DNA from: DAOVRL01 sp964459805
Lineage (GTDB): Bacteria > Planctomycetota > Phycisphaerae > Sedimentisphaerales > Anaerobacaceae
Assembly (NCBI GenBank): GCA_964459805.1
Contig: CAYWOD010000110.1
Location: 1 to 11,475 of the forward strand
Length of the DNA stretch: 11,475 nt
Direction of reading: 5' to 3'
A model generated the notes under the pieces. It did no database searches, had not been told where the DNA came from, and saw nothing but the letters and a program-made list of their open reading frames with translations. The position numbers were made by a program, and so were the translations under genes. Below, piece after piece: positions 6,425 to 11,475 of this stretch (positions within the stretch are counted from its first letter, which is position 1; every line of letters starts with the position of its first letter).

Positions 6425-6620
6425 CTTGAGGTCGAGCATGGGAGAGCCGTCAAAGGCATCTATATCTTTCACCTCTATGACATTCTCTTTGACCGAGATT
6501 ATGTCACAATTGCTTATGGCGACTTGAGGTCGAGCACGGGAGAGCCGTCAAAGGCATCTATATCTCTTACCTCTATGACATTCTCTTTGACCGAGATTAT
6601 GCCGCAATTGCTTATGGCGA
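6425..6620. repeat. 98-bp tandem duplication at the 3' end of the TsaA-fold gene
   Basis: 6425-6522 and 6523-6620 are adjacent direct copies, 98 bases each, with five mismatches (about 95% identical). Both copies encode the same C-terminal piece of the TsaA-fold protein on the minus strand. Because 98 is not a multiple of three, the second pass shifts the frame and a TAA arises at the junction (6516-6514). Reading the promoter-distal copy (6425-6522) in the original frame restores DGSPMLDLK-GGFLQFYHSANQQ and a stop at 6385-6383, which is probably the ancestral C-terminus. Confidence 0.85.
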
Positions 6621-6966
6621 TAAGATTCGGCCGGACCGGGGAATGAGTTGCAAAGACTCCGGTCAGCGGATTATTCCTATCACCTCTCGGATGAACCTGC
6701 AAAATAGCCCTTTTCTCCGGCGTATCATTCCTGTCGAACCAATATACAACAGTCACGTAAGAGTGTTTTTCAAGCCCCAATAGCCCCGGCTGGTATTTCT
6801 TATCCAGGACTATGAGCGTTTTGCCTGCTTTTTTGACTACCTTGCCAATAGGATAGAGAGTAAATTGTTTCTGCCGGATCTGGCCTCTTTGTGAATTTGC
6901 CGGGCCCTGGCAGCCTCCGACGGCAGCGATGACAAGAGCTAAGGGCAAAAGATGTAAATGCTTCAT
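6514..6966 (-). CDS. TsaA/TrmO-fold lipoprotein, C-terminus truncated by duplication
   Basis: 150 residues. Residues 1-19 are a lipoprotein signal (LALVIAAVGGC, lipidated Cys19). From Phe35 on the protein resembles the TsaA/TrmO family (UPF0066), whose known members use S-adenosylmethionine to methylate t6A37 in tRNA. Matching parts are FTLYPIGKV (35-43), VVYWFDRND (73-81), GVFATHSPVRPN (103-114) and IDAFDGSPVLDLK (136-148). Differences from the usual GVFATR...RPNPIG motif are His108 for Arg, Leu115 for Pro and Ala117 for Gly, so methyltransferase activity is doubtful. Export as a lipoprotein also argues against a tRNA substrate. The last 13 ancestral residues are replaced by Ser-Pro because of the tandem duplication. 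A GAAAGGG ribosome site lies 7 bases before the ATG. It lies 32 bases after tRNA-Ser on the same strand and may share its transcript. Confidence 0.75.
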   Translation of the reverse strand: MKHLHLLPLALVIAAVGGCQGPANSQRGQIRQKQFTLYPIGKVVKKAGKTLIVLDKKYQPGLLGLEKHSYVTVVYWFDRNDTPEKRAILQVHPRGDRNNPLTGVFATHSPVRPNLIAISNCGIISVKENVIEVRDIDAFDGSPVLDLKSP

Positions 6967-6998
6967 GGAAAGTCCCTTTCAAAAAGCCTCACCTAAAA

Positions 6999-7083
6999 CG
7001 GAGCAGGAGGGATTCGAACCCCCGGTGCCTTTCGGCACAACGGTTTTCAAGACCGTCGCCTTAAACCGCTCGGCCACTGCTCC
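6999..7083 (-). tRNA. tRNA-Ser (anticodon UGA)
   Basis: All arms are visible on the minus strand: acceptor GGAGCAG/CTGCTCC, D-arm region GCCGAGCGGTTTAAGGC, anticodon arm ACGGT-CTTGAAA-ACCGT with anticodon TGA, and a long variable arm GTGCC-GAAA-GGCAC that marks a class II serine tRNA. The T arm has the loop TTCGAAT. The discriminator base is G, as usual for tRNA-Ser. The CCA end is not encoded. Confidence 0.95.
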
Positions 7084-7101
7084 AAACCCTTCATTGACAA
7101 C

Positions 7102-7129
7102 ACTTTAGGCTCATTTTGGCAAGCTTCAA
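7102..7129 (-). promoter_or_regulatory. Possible promoter of tRNA-Ser
   Basis: TTGAAG (7129-7124) and TAAAGT (7107-7102) on the minus strand are 16 bases apart and about 18 bases before the tRNA 5' end. Each matches the consensus at four of six positions. Confidence 0.35.
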
Positions 7130-7163
7130 TTTCATACTGTGGCGTAAGCCGTCCTGAAGTAAA

Positions 7164-7295
7164 TCAGCCGACCGATGGTATTGAACTTATAGCAGGTCTC
7201 GGCAGCTCTGTCAATGCCCCGGTGTAGTAGATAGCTGAACCGACAATACCTGCAGCAAAAAGCGTTCCTGAATTTGACGGCAGTATCTGAGCCAT
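7164..7295 (-). other. Possible small membrane peptide frame, or structured spacer
   Basis: This is the main content of the gap 7084-7431. A 43-codon frame from ATG 7295 contains a plausible single membrane helix (GTLFAAGIVGSAIYYTGAL). No ribosome site is suitably placed: GGAGG is 15 bases upstream. The same bases hold nested inverted repeats: GCAGGT/ACCTGC (7192-7197 and 7248-7253), TCGG/CCGA and AGCT/AGCT, so an RNA structure is an equal alternative. I do not recognise a family. Confidence 0.25.
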
Positions 7296-7405
7296 TCATA
7301 TTACGGATGTACCTCCGGGAACTGCTCGACATCGAGACCAACATCACGCAGGCTGCCCTATTTTGCCTAAAGCGCCCAGTTTCTCGCAATATCCGAGTCA
7401 ACAAC

Positions 7406-7434
7406 TAATCGGTCAACCGCCCTATCGCCGATTA
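7406..7434 (-). other. Hairpin at the metalloprotease stop codon
   Basis: TAATCGG (7406-7412) and CCGATTA (7428-7434) form a 7-bp inverted repeat that includes the TAA stop. There is no T run after it on the minus strand, so it may protect the transcript end rather than act as an intrinsic terminator. Confidence 0.3.
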
Positions 7435-10242
7435 AAGGCTCTTATAGACATAATGAGCGTCCAGGACCTTCTTGATCTGTGTACCGGCGTCTCTCAAATG
7501 AGCTTTCGTGTATGGATCAAGATTCTTCTCGTGCTCCTGGACAATTCCATCAACGTTGCCTTGTATCCGGCGAAGCTTCTCCATCACCAGATTTGAAATC
7601 GCCTTGTAGGCCGAAGTGCTCCCATAGTCAGTCTTGCTCAAATCAATCAAAAGCTCTAAGTGCTCACGCTGGAGGTTTCGCCGCAGGCTCGATATCATCG
7701 GCTTGCGGGCGGTGTATTCCTTCTGCGGTTCCTGCTCCAGCTCCTTCCATATCTCCTGGCTAATGGCATCCAGCAGTTCGGGAAGGGTCAGAGCATCCTT
7801 ATCAGCGGGCACCAAGAACTCATTGTCGTAAATCCGGCGGAGAGTCGTCGGATACATCAGCCTTGCCAGCGTGGATGCCTGAATACCCATGATCCGATCG
7901 TGTATCGGCCAAGTCGCGTCATTCATAACCGACGGCATATCGTCCCACCACTTGTCAACGGTCATCCGCACCAGAAGATCACCCGTCAGACCAAAGGCTT
8001 CGTCTCTAAACGTATTGGCCATCACGAAGCTCAGCGCATCGCGCTGCTTCTTTGCCGGCACCACTTCTATCGGCAGACGAGCGTTCTTGTCGCCCTTCTT
8101 GTCACGATGAACGAAGGCGCCGCCCAGCCAGTTACTCATTATGCTGACCGCACGAAGCTGCATAGAAAGGGTCATTTCATAGCCCCGGCGAACCTTCGCC
8201 CAACTGTCACCATCCTTCACGAGCTTATCGATAATCCGCTCTCGATTATGCCTGGCGATGCGTATCTGGTTCCTGGCATAGTCCAGCGGATCCTTGCTGA
8301 AATCGTATCGACGGGCCAATGGGTCCGGACCCAACGTGTCCTCGTCCGTCGCATATTGCAGCTCCGGCTCTGCCACGCGGTCCAGTATGCCTTTGAGGTC
8401 CTTGTCATCCTGTGTGTAGCCGTACTCGATCACCCAAGTGTCGTAAGGACCAATTCCAATCATAGTATAGTCACCCTGGACTTCGCCGTCTTCGAAATTC
8501 ATATTGACGGGCAAATAGTCCATCACCGAAGCGGCATGCGGCTTCTTTTCTTTCAGTTTCTTGCTGTTAATCTCAGCCATCGTATAAAGACTCGAAGCCT
8601 TGAAATTGTGTCTCAATCCAAGCGTGTGCCCGACCTCGTGGCACACCAGGTCAGCCAGCATCGGCCCGATAAAGGACTCCGGCATCCCGTCGATCATTGG
8701 CTCCTTCGGTTCTTCCTTTTTATCATCCTCTTTTTCCTTGTTGCCGTCGTCTTTCTTCTCTTTTGCTTCGTCTTCCGCCTCGCTCATCAGAGCCAGATTC
8801 ATCCTGAACATTGCCACGTCGAAGGCCTTGCCCTGAGTTAGTGTGCACATCCCGTTGACCTGAGAGACTCTGCCTCCCAGCCCGTCATACTCATCGTCGC
8901 CGATGAGATCAGTCCCGACCTGGGCCATCGGATGTCCCCCGTAGGGAAGATTGGCACTCTCGGCAATCTCCTGCTTTATGTGCTCGCGCTGGTCCGGGCG
9001 AGCCAACCGAATACGCGGGTCCCAACGCGGGTGGTCCCGAAGCCATGTAAGAGTCTCGGCACTGACGGCCTCCATAACTATCTCGGGCATGACTTCGTTG
9101 TACGTAGTCCAGTAATGGCGAATCCACCCGTCCGTCAGAATGACGTCCGCATCGAGAATCTGCCCGGTCTCAGGATGGACTCGGCTCGGCCCGATAGCCG
9201 TCCCCTTATTGTTACTCAGCCAGCGAATAAAGTTGTACCTAACATCCTCCGGGTCCTTCTCCATGTGCGCACCGGACCGCTTGTCCTGATAATGAACCTC
9301 TATGGCGCTCGAAATGCCGACCTTCTCAAACGCCTGGTTCCAGTACAAAATACCTTGCCTTATCCACCGGCGGTAGCGAACCGGAGTAGTATGTTCGATA
9401 TAAAAGACGATCGGCTCCTTCGGCGGACTGACCTGAAGCGAAGGGTCTCCCTTGGCCAAATTCCACCGATTGATATAGCGGACCCTCGTCTCGGGGTCCT
9501 TGAACTGCCCATAATCCCTGTAGCTCGTGGTAAAATAACCCACACGCTCATCCGCCTTGCGCGGCTTATAGCCGGTGCTCCCGGAAATCTCGCTGATCGA
9601 ATAGTGCAGAGTCTGGAGCCTGCCGCTGCCTGTGGGAACCTCAAACGCCAGCTCAACGTTCTTCGGAAAGGCCTTGGCCTTCTTTATCGTGACCAGTTTC
9701 GTATTCGAGATGCGCACACGCGAACCAAAAAACTTGCTCGCCTGGCCGACCAGCAAGGCATCCATATCTATTACCGGAGAGCTGCCCGACATAGTAACAA
9801 TCGGAACATCCAGAATCACCTTGTCTGTAAACAGCCGCTTAATCGAGCTCTTCGACTCCTGGTCCCCCGTTGACCTGATCCGTATGTTCGGCTCAATCAA
9901 GGCCAGACGTTTGTCGTATCGCTTCCAATACACGTACATATCGCCCGCCTGCAAACCGGCGTAATCCTCTCCGCTCGCAATGGTAACAGCCACAAAAAAC
10001 TTCTTGCCCTCATAGCCGCTGGGCAGCGCCGCCAGCATCTGACTGTCTTTCTGGCGCGTCCAGATAGTGTAAAAACTCTTTGCTCCGTCCGCAGTGGACA
10101 CCACTTTTTGATAGTCCTTGATCACTTCAGCCAAAGGTGGAAACTCAGGCTTCTCCGCCCCTCTGGCCGGCGCCGACAGACCAACAAATGTTACTGCCAA
10201 CACAATCAAGACATTCACTGATTTTGACATTGAATTACTCAT
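7432..10242 (-). CDS. Secreted zinc-dependent metalloprotease (DUF5117/DUF5118/DUF4953 type)
   Basis: 936 residues from ATG 10242. The start is set by GGGAGG 8 bases upstream and a signal peptide (SVNVLIVLAVTFVGL, cleavage near APARGA at 29). The catalytic centre is HEVGHTLGLRHN (H535, E536, H539, H545), a metzincin-type zinc site, followed by SVMDY as the Met-turn. The region before it (RYNFIRWLSNN, AIGPSRVHPETGQILDADV) is typical of the DUF5117/DUF4953 family of large secreted peptidases. A Lys/Glu/Asp-rich insert at about 488-520 lies directly before the zinc helix. The C-terminal third is helical and without known motifs. It acts outside the cytoplasm, probably degrading protein for nutrition; its target is unknown. 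It appears to be a single-gene unit with its own promoter. Confidence 0.88.
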   Translation of the reverse strand: MSNSMSKSVNVLIVLAVTFVGLSAPARGAEKPEFPPLAEVIKDYQKVVSTADGAKSFYTIWTRQKDSQMLAALPSGYEGKKFFVAVTIASGEDYAGLQAGDMYVYWKRYDKRLALIEPNIRIRSTGDQESKSSIKRLFTDKVILDVPIVTMSGSSPVIDMDALLVGQASKFFGSRVRISNTKLVTIKKAKAFPKNVELAFEVPTGSGRLQTLHYSISEISGSTGYKPRKADERVGYFTTSYRDYGQFKDPETRVRYINRWNLAKGDPSLQVSPPKEPIVFYIEHTTPVRYRRWIRQGILYWNQAFEKVGISSAIEVHYQDKRSGAHMEKDPEDVRYNFIRWLSNNKGTAIGPSRVHPETGQILDADVILTDGWIRHYWTTYNEVMPEIVMEAVSAETLTWLRDHPRWDPRIRLARPDQREHIKQEIAESANLPYGGHPMAQVGTDLIGDDEYDGLGGRVSQVNGMCTLTQGKAFDVAMFRMNLALMSEAEDEAKEKKDDGNKEKEDDKKEEPKEPMIDGMPESFIGPMLADLVCHEVGHTLGLRHNFKASSLYTMAEINSKKLKEKKPHAASVMDYLPVNMNFEDGEVQGDYTMIGIGPYDTWVIEYGYTQDDKDLKGILDRVAEPELQYATDEDTLGPDPLARRYDFSKDPLDYARNQIRIARHNRERIIDKLVKDGDSWAKVRRGYEMTLSMQLRAVSIMSNWLGGAFVHRDKKGDKNARLPIEVVPAKKQRDALSFVMANTFRDEAFGLTGDLLVRMTVDKWWDDMPSVMNDATWPIHDRIMGIQASTLARLMYPTTLRRIYDNEFLVPADKDALTLPELLDAISQEIWKELEQEPQKEYTARKPMISSLRRNLQREHLELLIDLSKTDYGSTSAYKAISNLVMEKLRRIQGNVDGIVQEHEKNLDPYTKAHLRDAGTQIKKVLDAHYVYKSL

Positions 10243-10250
10243 CTGAATAA

Positions 10251-10256
10251 CCTCCC
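10251..10256 (-). promoter_or_regulatory. Ribosome binding site of the metalloprotease
   Basis: GGGAGG on the minus strand ends 8 bases before ATG 10242. This choice removes 18 upstream codons (from TTG 10296) that would otherwise precede the signal peptide. Confidence 0.65.
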
Positions 10257-10328
10257 ATAAGTAAACCTTGACATCCTGTTCAAGCTTGCTCGGCAATGCC
10301 GCTGAGCCTGCATCAGTCGAAACGCAAT

Positions 10329-10357
10329 ATGCTATTGTCTGGGGTCAATGATGTCAA
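10329..10357 (-). promoter_or_regulatory. Sigma70-type promoter of the metalloprotease
   Basis: A perfect TTGACA (10357-10352) and TAGCAT (10334-10329) stand 17 bases apart on the minus strand. The expected leader is about 80 bases. Confidence 0.55.
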
Positions 10358-10527
10358 GCGCTGCAAATGCACCGCCCAAGAATAACCGGAAAATTCCTCC
10401 AGTCCAAGACGAACAACTCTGCTAACATTGCCCAACGAAGCAATCGCTCCGGCCAAACAGGTGGTTTCATCCGGCTATTATGGGACCCGCCCCAATCCGC
10501 GGATTTGACTCAGATTATTCGGAACAG
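10358..10527. other. Spacer between GH38 terminator and metalloprotease promoter
   Basis: No gene is supported. It contains a perfect 12-bp palindrome AATCCGCGGATT (10494-10505), which could be a regulator site or be there by chance. Confidence 0.35.
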
Positions 10528-10556
10528 AAAAAATATGGTAGTAGCCTATCCATATT
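10528..10556 (-). terminator. Intrinsic terminator of the GH38 fragment
   Basis: On the minus strand AATATGG (10556-10550) pairs with CCATATT (10538-10532), 11-base loop, followed by a run of T (to 10528). It begins 11 bases after the stop codon at 10567. The stem is AT-rich but complete. Confidence 0.55.
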
Positions 10557-10566
10557 CTGATTGCTC

Positions 10567-11430
10567 CTAACCTGCCTGAAGGCGAATCGTAGTTATCCCA
10601 AACGCTCCAACACGCACCGTAACACTGTGCTCGGTAGAATTCAGCTCGGCCTTATTCTCCTCCACCAGATCCGTTCGGTACGCCTTGCTTATCGTCAGGC
10701 CAGGCAGTGACAGTCTCGCCTCGACCTCTTGGCCCTCGGTCTCGATCAGGCGGATTATGATACCATTGCCGTCCTCAGCCCGTTTTAGCGTCAATAGAAA
10801 GACATTTGGTTTATCCACCAGGCAGAAGCTCATTTTTTTATCAAGCGTTCCTTCCTTTCTGCCGTTCACGTGCACGGCAACGGGAATGAGCGGATTGCCT
10901 ATCGACCAGCCAAAATTGCGGCAGCGCCCTTCTTTCCATCCTCCTTTATGTGTGGTTATGGAATATCGGAACAGCATATCATCTTGCTGGACAGGCTGAA
11001 AGTTAGTGCCGAAGTTGCTGTTTAAAATAGAAGAGTACATATAACCCTTCGTAAGCTCACTCGGCTCGAAAAATTCTCGCCCGAAATCGCGCGGTGTCAC
11101 GCCGTGATGAGCTTGGGAAACATAGCAGGGCCACAGTCCGCCAAACTCCAAAAGGTCTGACTTGATGGGAGACAATGTTATGCCAATTTTCCCGTCAGAA
11201 ACGTCCGCCCAGTGCTGGACAGTATAGTAGTTGGTATTTGAACCGGGGAACTGGTCGCGGAAGGGTTTGATAACAGAGTTGGAACCTTCAAATCGGAAAT
11301 CAGCATTGTTTATCTTAAACGGGAAGGCAAAATAAATCTCCAGAAGCGGTGTGGGGTCTTTCAGGACCCGATTCGCCAAATCGATTCGCTTAATCTTATC
11401 ATACAGAATAATCTCCTGCGTTAGCCCAAG
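10567..11430 (-). pseudogene. C-terminal fragment of a GH38 alpha-mannosidase-like protein
   Basis: About 287 codons are open after an in-frame TAA at 11433-11431. The protein begins within a known domain: TQEIILYDKIKRIDLANRVL, then EIYFAFPF, NTNYYTVQHWADVSD, NSNFGTNFQP, LRLIE-type strands and an ending VRVGAFGITTIRL. These fit the C-terminal beta-sandwich region of family 38 glycoside hydrolases (alpha-mannosidases). Members are usually around 800-1100 residues, so the catalytic N-terminal part is missing. The first possible start, TTG 11379, lies inside the conserved region and has no ribosome site. Either a frameshift near 11415-11433 separates it from an upstream part beyond the window, or the gene is truncated there by palindromic sequence. 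A working sugar hydrolase cannot be made from this part alone. Confidence 0.6.
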
Positions 11431-11468
11431 TTACGCAGTTAGCAAGCCAGATCGCCTCTTTTGAGGCG
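11416..11468. repeat. Palindromic sequence at the break of the GH38 gene
   Basis: CTGCGT...ACGCAG (11416-11421 and 11433-11438) and CGCCTC-TTTT-GAGGCG (11453-11468) are hairpins, and GTTAG occurs at 11420, 11438 and 11468. The coding similarity to GH38 stops at about 11415 where this begins. It could be an inserted repeat; the window ends too soon to see its other side. Confidence 0.35.
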
Positions 11469-11475
11469 TTAGGGC

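Noticed and set aside
6425..6620. CRISPR-like or regulatory direct repeats
   Set aside because: There are only two adjacent copies without spacers, and both encode the same protein segment, so it is a tandem gene duplication.
7660..9873. Long plus-strand frames (7660-8841 and 8932-9873)
   Set aside because: Both are antisense shadows of the metalloprotease; the zinc motif, signal peptide, ribosome site and promoter all support the minus strand.
10367..10570. Plus-strand frame of 67 codons
   Set aside because: It crosses the terminator and promoter of the minus-strand genes and has no ribosome site or domain.
11416..11475. Possible integron attC site (GTTAG motifs with hairpins)
   Set aside because: The outer core sites do not pair as RYYYAAC/GTTRRRY, no integrase or cassette array is present, and the window ends here.

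Overview
The window reads as a chromosomal stretch from a planctomycete, most likely of the Phycisphaerae/Sedimentisphaerales type. That placement is an inference from protein style: a secreted protein with a dockerin-like C-terminus, a Tat-exported sulfatase with C-terminal HEAT repeats, a family-38 mannosidase-like fragment, a DUF4405 membrane protein and a large DUF5117/DUF4953-type metalloprotease. No phylogenetic marker gene is present, so the rank is not certain.

Layout, left to right. (1) 1-839, plus strand: the 3' part of a secreted modular protein whose 5' end is broken near the window edge. (2) 840-1432: no gene; a small two-way terminator, a multi-hairpin segment that looks like a structured RNA, a dispersed palindromic repeat, and a promoter with a built-in inverted repeat. 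(3) 1433-3655, plus: Tat-exported type I sulfatase with a chitobiase-C-like module and HEAT repeats. (4) 3656-5230: mostly debris and repeats. It holds a MITE-like element with 12-bp terminal inverted repeats, the remains of a secreted 'NPTFE' carbohydrate-binding-type gene, a small minus-strand protein with a SeqA/RHH-like N-terminus, and a second dispersed element with 12-bp inverted ends. (5) 5231-7083, minus: a three-helix DUF4405 membrane protein, a TsaA/TrmO-fold lipoprotein cut short by a 98-bp tandem duplication, and tRNA-Ser(UGA). (6) 7432-10242, minus: a secreted zinc metalloprotease with its own good promoter. (7) 10567-11430, minus: the C-terminal part of a GH38 mannosidase-like protein, cut at its 5' side close to the window edge and closed by an intrinsic terminator.

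How the genes fit together: sulfatase, GH38 fragment, the dockerin-like protein and the decayed carbohydrate-binding gene fit a bacterium that degrades sulfated polysaccharides. The genes are not arranged as one operon; most have their own promoter or are separated by repeats. The repeat-rich gaps, one tandem duplication and three broken genes show a locally eroding region.

No defence system, CRISPR array, integrase or complete insertion sequence is visible. The best candidates for something undescribed are the structured segment at about 865-1036 and the TsaA-fold lipoprotein.
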